The notes under the pieces: model-generated | Told to the model about the DNA's origin: nothing | The model's database searches: none | What the model saw: the letters and a program-made list of their open reading frames with translations, nothing else | In this document: in pieces, positions 1 to 7,499 of the stretch | How the letters are laid out: each line of letters begins with the position of its first letter | Position numbering within the stretch: the first letter of the stretch is position 1 | Position numbers and translations under genes: made by a program | Source: Streptomyces sp. NBC_00539 | GTDB taxonomy: Bacteria; Actinomycetota; Actinomycetes; Streptomycetales; Streptomycetaceae | Direction of reading: 5' to 3' | NCBI RefSeq assembly: GCF_036346105.1 | Contig: NZ_CP107811.1 | Coordinates: forward strand, 930,001 to 994,000 | Length of the DNA stretch: 64,000 nucleotides

Positions 1-1620
1 GTCCGCGAGGGCCTGGAAGGCGGTCCAGGACAGCTGCGGGGGCCGGGGGTCCCAGACCTTCTGCGACAGGGCCGCCAGCGGCATTCGTATGCCGTCGGCC
101 ACCTGGGCCTGGGTCTGGGCGCCGGACAGGTCGCACCACACGGCGAGCCGGGCGCCGAGCACCTGCGGCCCGTACCGCGCGGGCACCGCGGTGGTGCCGC
201 GCAGTACCAGCGGGGTCCACTGCTCGTAGATGCGGCGGCCGGTCGGGTACGTGAACTGGTTCGGCTGGCCGAGCACGTAGTACAGGTACTCGTCGTTGAG
301 GTTGACCACCTTGCGGCCGGCCTGCAAGTAGGCCAGCGGCGGCCGGGCGCCGTTCTCCTTGCCCGTCCAGTACTCGGCTTGGAGGTCGGGGGCGGCCGCG
401 ACCACTCCCCCGGCGAAGAAGCCGTCGTTCCAGGCCTTGAGCGCCTTGCCGGAGGGGCGCACGACGGCGGCCCGGTCGTTGAGCCAGCCCGTCGCCAGGT
501 CCTGCACGCGGGCGCTCGGGCCGTAGCGCTGCCGCGCCGCGGTGGCGAGCTGCGGGAACGAGGCCTGCGGATCGGGGACGACCAGTGCCTGGTATTCGTC
601 GGCGCCCAGGTGCCAGGCCCCGCCGGGGAACAGCGGCAGGTACTCGCGCAGCAGTTCGTCGACCAGTTTCGCGGACGCCGGGTTCGCTATGTCGACGGCG
701 CCCTTGACGGCCCGGCCCCGTACGTCACGCAGCTGGAGTGAGGGGTGGGCGCGCAGCACCGCTCCGAGGTGGCCGGGCGAGTCGATCTCCGGGACCACGG
801 TGATGTGCCGGCTCGCGGCCAGCGCCGTGATGCGGCGTACCTCGGCCTTCGTCAGGTGGGGGTCGGAGACGATCTCCGGGTGGGTGTCGGACTGGATCCG
901 GAAGGCCTGGTCGTCGGAGAAGTGCAGGCCGAGCTGGTTGAGCTTGAGGTCACCCATCTCGCGGAGCCTGGCCTCGATCCAGTCGGGGGTGAAGTTCTTG
1001 CGGGCTATGTCGAGGTTGAGGCCGCGCTGGGGCCGGTCGGGGGCGTCGCGGACGGTGCCTTCGGGTGCCGAACCGGCAGTGCGTATCTCCTGCTTGAGGG
1101 TGCGGGTCCCGTAGAACACACCCGCCTCGTCAGGGCCGCTGATCTTGACCCGGCCGCCCTGGACGGTGAGGGTGTACGACTCCGGTTTCCCGGAGGGGGC
1201 CGCTTCCAGGGCGAGTTGTACGTCGCCGGTGCGCGGGGCGGCGGACTCCGCGAAGCCGAGGCCGAGTTCGCCGGCGAGGAGCCGGGCCTCGTCGGTGAGG
1301 GCCGTGCGGTCGGCGGGCGCGATGACCACGCGGGCGCCGGAGGCGGGCTTCCAGCCGGGTCCGCGGGCCGGGGCGTGTTCCCGTACGGCGGGGATGACGC
1401 GGGGGGTGGTGGAGAGCGGATGGGACGGGGTGGGCGTCGGGGTCGCGGAAGCGGGCGCCGCCGTGGAGGCCCCGGAGGTGGCGGCCGCGCGCGGGGACGG
1501 GGCAGCGCCGGCCTCGCCCCCGCCGCCCGCACATCCGGGAACGGCGAGGCCGACCAGCGCGGCGACCGTTGCCGTCGCGATGGCGTGGACCTTCCTGGAT
1601 TGCCTGGTCTCTCGCATCAT
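1..1620 (-). CDS. Beta-N-acetylhexosaminidase lipoprotein, GH20 (3' end outside window)
   Basis: This enzyme should remove terminal GlcNAc or GalNAc from glycans such as chitin oligomers outside the cell. The N-terminus has a hydrophobic segment ending in a lipobox-like VPGC with Cys at residue 30, so it is probably a lipoprotein. A Ser/Thr/Pro/Ala-rich spacer (about 31-75) precedes the GH20b-like domain and the TIM barrel. The family's catalytic Asp-Glu pair is visible in HLGADE (D341, E342), in line with substrate-assisted catalysis. Translation stays open to base 1, so about 540 residues are seen and the C-terminus is missing. The start is one of two adjacent ATGs at 1620 and 1617. Confidence 0.9.
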   Translation of the reverse strand, partial: MMRETRQSRKVHAIATATVAALVGLAVPGCAGGGGEAGAAPSPRAAATSGASTAAPASATPTPTPSHPLSTTPRVIPAVREHAPARGPGWKPASGARVVIAPADRTALTDEARLLAGELGLGFAESAAPRTGDVQLALEAAPSGKPESYTLTVQGGRVKISGPDEAGVFYGTRTLKQEIRTAGSAPEGTVRDAPDRPQRGLNLDIARKNFTPDWIEARLREMGDLKLNQLGLHFSDDQAFRIQSDTHPEIVSDPHLTKAEVRRITALAASRHITVVPEIDSPGHLGAVLRAHPSLQLRDVRGRAVKGAVDIANPASAKLVDELLREYLPLFPGGAWHLGADEYQALVVPDPQASFPQLATAARQRYGPSARVQDLATGWLNDRAAVVRPSGKALKAWNDGFFAGGVVAAAPDLQAEYWTGKENGARPPLAYLQAGRKVVNLNDEYLYYVLGQPNQFTYPTGRRIYEQWTPLVLRGTTAVPARYGPQVLGARLAVWCDLSGAQTQAQVADGIRMPLAALSQKVWDPRPPQLSWTAFQALAD

Positions 1621-1662
1621 GCACCGTTTTTCCCCGTACCAACGTGGCACGGGGAACGGTGC
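1621..1662 (-). terminator. Hairpin after the HbpS-like gene
   Basis: The arm at 1621-1637 (GCACCGTT, then TTCCCCGT) pairs with the arm at 1649-1662 (ACGGGGAACGGTGC), leaving a 3-base bulge. It lies just past the stop of the HbpS-like gene and directly before the GH20 start, so it probably ends the upstream transcript. A role in the GH20 leader is also possible. Confidence 0.5.
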
Positions 1663-1684
1663 GGCGCGAGCGGGAGGGCCCCTC

Positions 1685-2107
1685 TCACACGAGCGCGGCG
1701 AGTGCGGTGGCGGCGCATTCGTGGTCCTGGGCGGGGGCTCCGCCGCCGACACCGACGGCCCCTACGAGGCGGCCCTCGCGGTGGACGGGCAGTCCGCCGG
1801 CGATGAACAGCAGCGGCCGGTCCAGGGCGGTGGGCAGGGTGTGGAAGGGGCCGCCGGGCAGGACGGCCTCGGTGAGGCCGGCGGTCGGCGCGTTCAGCTG
1901 GAGGGCGGTGTAAGCCTTGCGGGTGCTGGTCTCGCCGGAGATCAGGACGGCCCGGTCGTCGCGGCGGAAGGCCAGCGGGTGGCCGCCCGCGTCGAGGACG
2001 GTGACGCTGACCGCGATCCCGGCGGCTTCGGCGGCCTCGCGGGCGGCGCCGAGGAGGACCTCGGCGTCCTCGGTGGTCAGGGGGGCGACGGCGGTGGTGA
2101 CGGACAT
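1685..2107 (-). CDS. HbpS/GlcG-family (DUF336) protein
   Basis: A 140-residue single-domain protein of the GlcG/HbpS family. Members bind heme or act as small accessory proteins in oxidative-stress sensing or glycolate-type loci. The typical elements are a conserved VTVLDAGG strand near residue 35, a central segment with KAYTA, and a C-terminal glycine-rich VGAVGVGGG loop. No signal peptide is visible, so it is probably cytoplasmic. It lies 62 bp behind the MFS gene on the same strand and may share its transcript. The family is clear, but the ligand cannot be read from sequence. Confidence 0.8.
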   Translation of the reverse strand: MSVTTAVAPLTTEDAEVLLGAAREAAEAAGIAVSVTVLDAGGHPLAFRRDDRAVLISGETSTRKAYTALQLNAPTAGLTEAVLPGGPFHTLPTALDRPLLFIAGGLPVHREGRLVGAVGVGGGAPAQDHECAATALAALV

Positions 2108-2130
2108 GGAGGGGCTCCTGCCGGATCGGG

Positions 2131-2176
2131 TGGGGCGGGGGTCGGGTCAGTGGTGGGGCGGGGGTCGGGTCAGTGG
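2131..2176. repeat. 23-bp perfect tandem duplication
   Basis: A 23-base unit beginning TGGGGCGGGGGTCGGGTCAG occurs twice in tandem (2131-2153 and 2154-2176). The second copy contains the stop codon of the MFS gene, so each copy supplies a TGA in the minus orientation. It looks like a replication-slippage duplication. Confidence 0.75.
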
Positions 2177-3387
2177 TGGGCCGGGACGGCGGCGTTTTCG
2201 GGGGCGGCGCCCGTCACCACGCGGCTCGCGGCGGCGCGTGCGCCCGTACGCCGTTCCAGCGCGCCCGAGACGAGGGCGAGGACGAGCGCGGAGGCGGCCA
2301 GTGCGGCGCCGACCCAGTTCGGGGCGGTCCAGCCGAGACCGGCGGCGATGACCAGCCCGCCGAGCCAGGCGGCGAGCGCATTGCCGAGGTTGAAGGCGCC
2401 GATGTTGACGGCGGAGGCGAGCGTGGGGGCGCCCGCGGCCTGGTCGAGGACCCGCTTCTGGAGCGGCGGCACGGTCGCAAAACCGAGGGCGCCGATGAGG
2501 ACGACGGTGACGGCGGCGGCGGCCTTGTCGTGCGCCGTGAGGGTGAAGACCGACAGGACGACGGCCAGCGCCCCGAGCGACACGTACAGCATCGGCATCA
2601 GCGCGCGGTCGGCGAACCGGCCGCCGATGAGGTTGCCGGCGACCATGCCGAGACCGAAGAGGACCAGCAGCCAGGTGACGGAGGTGTCGGCGAAGCCGGC
2701 GACGTCGGTCATCATCGGGGTGATGTAGGTGATGGCGGCGAACACCCCGCCGAAACCGAGGACGGTCATCGCCATGGCGAGCAGGACCTGGACGTTGCGG
2801 AACGCGGCGATTTCGTGGCGGATGCGGACGCCCTCGGGCCGGGGAAGTTCGGGGACCAGCTTGGCGATGCCGAGCAGGCCGAGCACGCCGAGTGCGGCCA
2901 CGATCATGAAGGTGACGCGCCAGCCGAGGGTCTGGCCGACGAGGGTGCCGAGGGGGACGCCGACCACGTTGGCGACGGTCAGGCCGGTGAACATCATGGC
3001 GATGGCGCCGGCCTTCTTCTCCGGGGCGACCAGTCCGGCCGCCACGACCGAGCCGATGCCGAAGAAGGCGCCGTGGGCGAGGGAGGCGACGACGCGTCCG
3101 GCCAGCATGACGCCGAAGGCGGGAGCGAGGGCGGAGAGGACGTTGCCCGCGATGAACAGGCCCATGAGCAGCATCAGCATCCGCTTGCGGGGGACGCGGG
3201 TGCCGAGGACGGTCATGAGGGGGGCGCCGAGTACGACGCCGAGGGCGTAGCCGGTGACGAGGAAGCCGGCGGTCGGGATGGTGACGCCGTAGTCGGTGGC
3301 GACCTCGGGAAGGAGGCCCATGATCACGAATTCGGTGGTGCCGATCCCGAAGGCGCCTATGGCGAGGGCGAGGAGAGCGAGAGGCAT
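2170..3387 (-). CDS. MFS transporter, AraJ/Cmx-like drug or sugar efflux type
   Basis: A 405-residue, 12-helix major facilitator of the DHA1 type. The first helix carries the GTTEFVIMGLLPE signature of AraJ/Cmx/SotB-like exporters, and the loop 2-3 motif is present as GTRVPRKRM. I chose the ATG at 3387 because GGAAGG lies 11 bases upstream; an upstream extension in the same frame is arginine-rich and unlike the family. The gene is divergent from a MarR regulator 193 bp away, the usual arrangement for a MarR-controlled exporter. The substrate is unknown. Confidence 0.88.
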   Translation of the reverse strand: MPLALLALAIGAFGIGTTEFVIMGLLPEVATDYGVTIPTAGFLVTGYALGVVLGAPLMTVLGTRVPRKRMLMLLMGLFIAGNVLSALAPAFGVMLAGRVVASLAHGAFFGIGSVVAAGLVAPEKKAGAIAMMFTGLTVANVVGVPLGTLVGQTLGWRVTFMIVAALGVLGLLGIAKLVPELPRPEGVRIRHEIAAFRNVQVLLAMAMTVLGFGGVFAAITYITPMMTDVAGFADTSVTWLLVLFGLGMVAGNLIGGRFADRALMPMLYVSLGALAVVLSVFTLTAHDKAAAAVTVVLIGALGFATVPPLQKRVLDQAAGAPTLASAVNIGAFNLGNALAAWLGGLVIAAGLGWTAPNWVGAALAASALVLALVSGALERRTGARAAASRVVTGAAPENAAVPAHH

Positions 3388-3485
3388 GAGGGGTGCTGCC
3401 TTCCGGGGAGGGGGTGGTGCGGTGGCGGCGCAAGGCCCGCTGCGGAGCCGCATACGATTGCGGGCGCCGCTTACGTGCGTCCACA

Positions 3486-3527
3486 TTAATTGCAGACGCC
3501 GGTTAATTGCAAACGCGGGCTATTGCA
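3486..3527. promoter_or_regulatory. Direct repeats in MFS/MarR intergenic region (candidate MarR operator)
   Basis: TTAATTGCAGACGC (3486-3499) is repeated as TTAATTGCAAACGC (3503-3516), 17 bases on. A third ATTGCA lies at 3522-3527. The repeats are AT-rich in a very GC-rich setting and lie between the divergent starts at 3387 and 3581, so they are the best candidate for the local MarR binding region. Confidence 0.5.
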
Positions 3528-3580
3528 TCCGTCGCCTATCCTGGTGGAGTACCCAGCGGAACGCACCCGAGGAGAGGTCC

Positions 3581-4045
3581 ATGACGGCCACCGACAGCGC
3601 ACTCACCGCCCTTTCCCAGGGCTGGTGCGCCCTCTCCCTCCTGCACGGCCGCATCGAGACCCACATCGAGCGGGCACTCCAGGCGGCCCACGGGCTGAGC
3701 GTGCGCGAGTACTCGCTGCTGGACGTGCTCAGCCGCCAGCACGACGGACCGGGCGGCCACCTGCGGATGCACCAGGTCGCCGACTCCGTGGTGCTCAGCC
3801 AGAGCGCGACGACCCGGCTGGTCAGCAGGCTGGAGGAGCGCGGGCTGCTGAACCGCTACATCTGCGACACCGACCGGCGGGGCATCTACACCGACGTCAG
3901 CGAGGCGGGCCTGGCCCTCCTCGGCGAGGCGCGGCCGACGAACGACGCCGCCCTGCGCGAGGCACTGGACGCCGCGGCGGGGGTTCCCGCACTCGCCCCG
4001 CTGGTGGCGGCCGTCGAGAACACCCGCACGGCCGCCGTCGGCTGA
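3581..4045 (+). CDS. MarR-family transcriptional regulator
   Basis: A 154-residue winged-helix regulator of the MarR family, which acts as a dimeric DNA-binding repressor released by small ligands. The helix-turn-helix and wing span roughly residues 55-105, with QVADSVVLSQSATTRLV as recognition segment and the DxRG-type wing motif (TDRRGIYT) near residue 99. GGAGAGG at 3571-3577 supports the ATG at 3581. It is divergent from an MFS exporter and most likely represses it and itself through the repeats between them. Confidence 0.9.
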   Translation: MTATDSALTALSQGWCALSLLHGRIETHIERALQAAHGLSVREYSLLDVLSRQHDGPGGHLRMHQVADSVVLSQSATTRLVSRLEERGLLNRYICDTDRRGIYTDVSEAGLALLGEARPTNDAALREALDAAAGVPALAPLVAAVENTRTAAVG

Positions 4046-4056
4046 ACCCCCTGGGG

Positions 4057-4566
4057 CTACGGCTTCCCGCTGCCGCCCGGCGAGGGCCGGCCGACACCCG
4101 TGGGCGTCGGCGAGACGGAGGCCGGGGAGGTGGACGGCGGCGCGGGCCGCGACGGCGACGCCGAAGGCCTGCCCGCGGGTGCGGTCGGTGTCGCGCGCGG
4201 GGACGGCAGCCCGGTCGCGGGTGGCGTGGGCACGGGCGAAGGCTCCTCGCTGCGCTCGGGTGAGGGCGTCCGCGGGCTCGGCGTCGGCGAAGGGATCTCG
4301 GCGGGCGCCGCGGGCGGCACCGGCCTGACCGGCCCGTGCCCGGACCCGGGTCCCAGTACCAGGTACCCGGTCACCGCGGCCGCGGCGCCGGCCAGCCCGG
4401 CGGCCGACCAGGTCAGGCGCCGCAGCCAGACCGCGGCTACCGGCCCGCGCCGGGACGAGCCCGGCGGATCGGCGGGCCGCAAGTCCCGGACGGTGACCGT
4501 GTCCGCCCGCGCTCCCAGGGCCTCGCGCAACCGGTGTTCGACCGGGCGTTCGCCGTCGTGCGTCAT
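4057..4566 (-). CDS. One-TM protein with Pro/Ser/Thr-rich tail, putative anti-sigma partner
   Basis: A 169-residue protein with a short N-terminal segment (about 1-48), one transmembrane helix (about 50-70), and a proline-, serine- and threonine-rich tail expected outside the membrane. Its ATG overlaps the TGA of the ECF sigma gene (ATGA), so the two are translationally coupled. Position and topology fit a membrane-held anti-sigma factor, but I see no HxxxCxxC zinc motif or recognised anti-sigma domain. That role is inferred from context only. Confidence 0.6.
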   Translation of the reverse strand: MTHDGERPVEHRLREALGARADTVTVRDLRPADPPGSSRRGPVAAVWLRRLTWSAAGLAGAAAAVTGYLVLGPGSGHGPVRPVPPAAPAEIPSPTPSPRTPSPERSEEPSPVPTPPATGLPSPRATPTAPAGRPSASPSRPAPPSTSPASVSPTPTGVGRPSPGGSGKP

Positions 4567-5213
4567 ACCCGTCCCTCCAGAATCCGTTCCAGCGCGTCCA
4601 GGCCGCGGCTCGCGTTCGACTTCACCGCGCCCCGGCTGATCCCGAGGGTGTCGGCTATCTCCGCCTCGCTGAGCTCCGCCCAGTACCGCAGCACCAGCAC
4701 CTGCCGCCGGCGCGGGGTCAGCCGGCCCAGGGCGGCCAGTACCTCCCGGTGGGCCTCGTCGAGCACGACGGATGCCTCGGCGGAGGGCACGTCGGCCGTG
4801 ACGGGCGGGATCCAGGCGCGTGCGGTCCGCCTGCGGCGCAGGACCGAGCGCGAGGTGTTGACCACCGCGGTACGCAGGTACCCCAGCGCGTTGTCCACGC
4901 CCTTGATCTGCTCTCCGTGCCGCCGGTACAGGGCGGTGAAGGCGTCCTGTACCACGTCCTCGGCCGTGGCCAGGTCGTCCACCAGCAGCACCGCCAGGCG
5001 GACCATGCCCAGCCGGTGCGCGTGGTAGAGGTCGGTGACGGTGGGCGGCGCCGGCGTGCCCGCGGACCCGGGGCGCTCGGACGGGTGCGGGTACGGGTAG
5101 GCGGGGGCGGCCGGCGCGTGGGCGTCGCGGCGCAGCAGGAACGACCACGAGCCCCTTCGCGCCCGGCCGAAGCCGGGCGCGAAGGGGCTCGTCGCCGGGG
5201 CGAGTGGCAGCAC
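4563..5213 (-). CDS. ECF RNA polymerase sigma factor, SigE-like subfamily
   Basis: An extracytoplasmic-function sigma factor. Region 2 begins near DLYHAHRLGMVRLA and continues with the DLATAEDVVQDAF core. Region 4 holds LTPRRRQVLVLRYWAELSEA and the helix-turn-helix ISRGAVKSNASRG. No ATG, GTG or TTG occurs in frame between the large hairpin at 5147-5192 and a Met inside region 2. The GTG at 5213, preceded by GAGGA, is therefore the only good start, which gives 216 residues with an unusual N-terminal extension of about 58. The upstream gene's TGA lies 9 bases before this GTG. The downstream gene is ATGA-coupled and may encode its regulator. Confidence 0.88.
   Translation of the reverse strand: MLPLAPATSPFAPGFGRARRGSWSFLLRRDAHAPAAPAYPYPHPSERPGSAGTPAPPTVTDLYHAHRLGMVRLAVLLVDDLATAEDVVQDAFTALYRRHGEQIKGVDNALGYLRTAVVNTSRSVLRRRRTARAWIPPVTADVPSAEASVVLDEAHREVLAALGRLTPRRRQVLVLRYWAELSEAEIADTLGISRGAVKSNASRGLDALERILEGRV
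5147..5192. other. Perfect 21-bp inverted repeat inside the 5' end of the sigma gene
   Basis: The arms 5147-5167 and 5172-5192 are fully complementary with a CGAA tetraloop. The position, 30 bases past the stop of the LAxTG gene, is that of a terminator, yet the hairpin also encodes residues of the sigma factor's N-terminus. It could end most transcripts of the upstream gene and so limit sigma expression. Confidence 0.8.
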
Positions 5214-5221
5214 GGGGGTCC

Positions 5222-5698
5222 TCAGTTGCCGGCGCGGCGCCGCACCGTGTACAGGGCTCCGGCTCCGACGGCTATGAGCCCGGCGGCCCCGGCGCCCAGG
5301 GCCATGGTGGTCGAGGAGGAGCCGGTGTGCGCGAGTTCGGAGCCGGCCGGCGCTTCCGAGGGCCGGGCCGACGGCGCTGCGCTCGGGGTGCTGCTGCCCG
5401 GAGCGGCCGTCGGCGTGGCGCTGCCCGAGGGGGCCACGGTGGGCTTGCCGCTGCCGGCCGGCGCCGTGGGGACCGCACTGGCGGACGCACTCGGGGCAGC
5501 ACTGGGGGTCGCGGTGCCCGCAGGCGGCAGGCTGGGAGCGGGCGCCGGCGTGGCGCTGGTCACCGCGTGCGCGGGTGCGGCGGACGGCGTTCCCGCTGCG
5601 GCGAGGGCCGGGCCGCCGAGTGCGAGCGCCACCCCGGCGGCGGCAGCGGTGACGAGCGCTGCCCGGCCGGCGGACGAGGTGGCGCGCTTGAGGTTCAT
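5222..5698 (-). CDS. Secreted LAxTG sortase substrate, low-complexity surface protein
   Basis: A 158-residue surface protein. It has a signal peptide (about 1-34, ending in ALAAA), then a Pro/Ser/Ala/Thr/Gly-rich stalk without a globular domain. The sortase signal is complete: LAHTG near residue 122, a hydrophobic helix, and a basic tail RRRAGN. LAxTG is the form favoured by Streptomyces class E sortases, so the protein is probably linked to peptidoglycan. The ATG at 5698 has GGGAGA upstream. It may share a transcript with the ECF sigma gene that follows. Confidence 0.85.
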   Translation of the reverse strand: MNLKRATSSAGRAALVTAAAAGVALALGGPALAAAGTPSAAPAHAVTSATPAPAPSLPPAGTATPSAAPSASASAVPTAPAGSGKPTVAPSGSATPTAAPGSSTPSAAPSARPSEAPAGSELAHTGSSSTTMALGAGAAGLIAVGAGALYTVRRRAGN

Positions 5699-5808
5699 CA
5701 CGGTGGTTCTCCCACGGTCGTGCGGTCGGGACGAGGGCGCGGAACTACGCCCTACACCCCGCACGACGCGCGACCGTCCGCGAGGTTGCCGCTGTTCCGG
5801 AAAAAGTT

Positions 5809-5913
5809 TCACGCGACCGGGAGGGCGATCCGGTGGACCACTTCGAGGCCGAGGGGCACCGTGTGGCAGACGGCGATGATCAGGAACGTGCCGGGGTCGG
5901 ACCTGCGGTGCAT
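5809..5913 (-). CDS. Possible 34-residue hydrophobic small protein
   Basis: An ATG at 5913 opens a 34-codon frame with a hydrophobic stretch (FLIIAVCHTVPLGLEVV) closing at a TGA at 5809. It fills part of the gap between the MocR gene and the LAxTG gene. No clear ribosome binding site precedes it, and I recognise no family, so it may be chance. Confidence 0.2.
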   Translation of the reverse strand: MHRRSDPGTFLIIAVCHTVPLGLEVVHRIALPVA

Positions 5914-5974
5914 GCGAGGAGCATAGGGTTCGCCCGCGAAGGGCCCGTGCCGAGGTCCTGTCGTGCGGGGCGGT

Positions 5975-7471
5975 TCAGGCGACCTGCCGCAGTGCCTCCC
6001 CGAGCAGGGCGATCCCCTCCTCTACGTCGCCCACCGGGCCCGCCGCGTATCCGAGGACCAGGCCCGGCGCGCCCGGCGCGACGCGGTGCCAGGACAGCGG
6101 GTGCGCTTTGACGCCGAGGGCGAGCGCGGCCGAGGCGAGCGCGGTGTCCTCGAAGCCGGCGCCGTCGAAGGTGACCATCAGGTGCAGTCCGGCCGCCGCG
6201 CCGTGCACCCGGGAGCCGGGCAGCGCCGCCCCGATCGCCCGCAGCATGGCGTCCCGGCGGCGCCGGTGGCGGCGCCGGACGAAGCGCAGGTGGCGTTCCA
6301 GCTCGCCGGAGTCCATCAGCCGCGCCAGTACGAGCTGCGTGAGGACCGGGCTGCCGAGGTCGGCGTAGCGCTTGTGCGCCACCACGGCGTCCAGCAGCCG
6401 CGGCGGGACCAGCAGCCAGCCCAGCCGCAGGGCCGGGGCCAGCAGCTTGGAGACGCTCCCGGCGTAGCAGACCGCCTCCGGCAGCAGCGCCCGCAGGGCG
6501 GGTACGGGGGCGCGGTCGTAACGGTGCTCGGCGTCGTAGTCGTCCTCGATGACCACTCCCCCGCCGGCCGCCCAGGCCAGCAGCTCCCGGCGGCGTTCGC
6601 CGTCGAGCACCACCCCGGTGGGGAACTGGTGGGCGGGGGTGAGCAGCGCCGCGCCCGCTCCGCTGCCGACGAGGGCGCCGACGTCGATGCCGGCCGCGTC
6701 CACCGGTACCGGGACGGTCTCCAGCCGCCCGAACTCCAGTTGCCCCCGGGCCCCGAGGGAGCCGGGGTCCTCCACGGCCACGCGTCGTACGCCGCTCCCG
6801 CGCAGCACGGGAGCCAGCAGGGCCAGGGCCTGGGCGACGCCGGACACGACGACCACCTCGCCCGGGTCGGCGCGGATCCCGCGGTTGCGGGCGAGCCAGC
6901 CGGCGACCGCCTGCCTCAGCGCGGGCGTTCCCTGGGGGGCGCCGTAGCCGAAATCGGCCGGGGTGAGCCCGGCGAGTACCCGGCGTTCGGCCTGGAGCCA
7001 GGCCGTACGGGGGAACGCGGTCAGGTCCGGCACCCCCGGCGAGAGGTCGATGCGGCAGGGCACGGTGCGCAGCGCGTCGACGAGGGCGGTGCCGGGCCGG
7101 GGTGCGAAGGGGTCGGCGGACGCGGCCGGGCCCTCGTCGGGTGCGCGGGACGACGCGGGGACGGAGGCGGGCGCGGGGGCGGCGACGACGACCGTCCCGG
7201 CCCGGCCGCGGCCCGCGACCTGCCCGGCGTCCGCCAGGCGCTGGTAGACCTCGGTGACCAGGCCGCGCGAGACCCGCAGTTCGGCGGCCAGGACACGGCC
7301 CGCGGGGAGCCGGCTGCCGACGGGCAGGGTGCCGTCCGCGATGGCGGTGCGGATGCGGGAGGTCAGCCACTCGGTGCGGCCGCGGGGCGGCGCCTGGCCG
7401 ATGTCGAGCAGCAGGAAATCCGACCCGGCGGTTTTGGACCCCTTGGAACGGCCCTCTTCGGCACTGCTCAT
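5975..7471 (-). CDS. MocR/PdxR-type transcriptional regulator (GntR HTH plus aminotransferase-like domain)
   Basis: A 498-residue chimeric regulator. An N-terminal GntR winged helix (about 25-100, with SRGLVTEVYQRLADAG) is joined by an Ala/Pro-rich linker to a fold-type I aminotransferase-like domain (about 140-495). That domain keeps the PLP lysine context (YAGSVSKLLAPALRLGW). Such proteins sense PLP or amine ligands. The ATG at 7471 fits the length of the family. It is divergent from an EamA exporter only 28 bp away and probably controls it through the inverted repeat overlapping both starts. Confidence 0.9.
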   Translation of the reverse strand: MSSAEEGRSKGSKTAGSDFLLLDIGQAPPRGRTEWLTSRIRTAIADGTLPVGSRLPAGRVLAAELRVSRGLVTEVYQRLADAGQVAGRGRAGTVVVAAPAPASVPASSRAPDEGPAASADPFAPRPGTALVDALRTVPCRIDLSPGVPDLTAFPRTAWLQAERRVLAGLTPADFGYGAPQGTPALRQAVAGWLARNRGIRADPGEVVVVSGVAQALALLAPVLRGSGVRRVAVEDPGSLGARGQLEFGRLETVPVPVDAAGIDVGALVGSGAGAALLTPAHQFPTGVVLDGERRRELLAWAAGGGVVIEDDYDAEHRYDRAPVPALRALLPEAVCYAGSVSKLLAPALRLGWLLVPPRLLDAVVAHKRYADLGSPVLTQLVLARLMDSGELERHLRFVRRRHRRRRDAMLRAIGAALPGSRVHGAAAGLHLMVTFDGAGFEDTALASAALALGVKAHPLSWHRVAPGAPGLVLGYAAGPVGDVEEGIALLGEALRQVA

Positions 7472-7479
7472 GGGTCCAA
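7434..7479. promoter_or_regulatory. Inverted half-sites near the MocR/EamA starts
   Basis: TTGGACCC (7434-7441) and GGGTCCAA (7472-7479) are inverted copies 30 bases apart that flank the MocR start codon. They are the only symmetrical element near the 28-bp divergent gap, so they are a candidate MocR site. One half lies inside the MocR coding region. Confidence 0.35.
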
Positions 7480-7499
7480 TACTGGCAGAGGCTGGGCGC

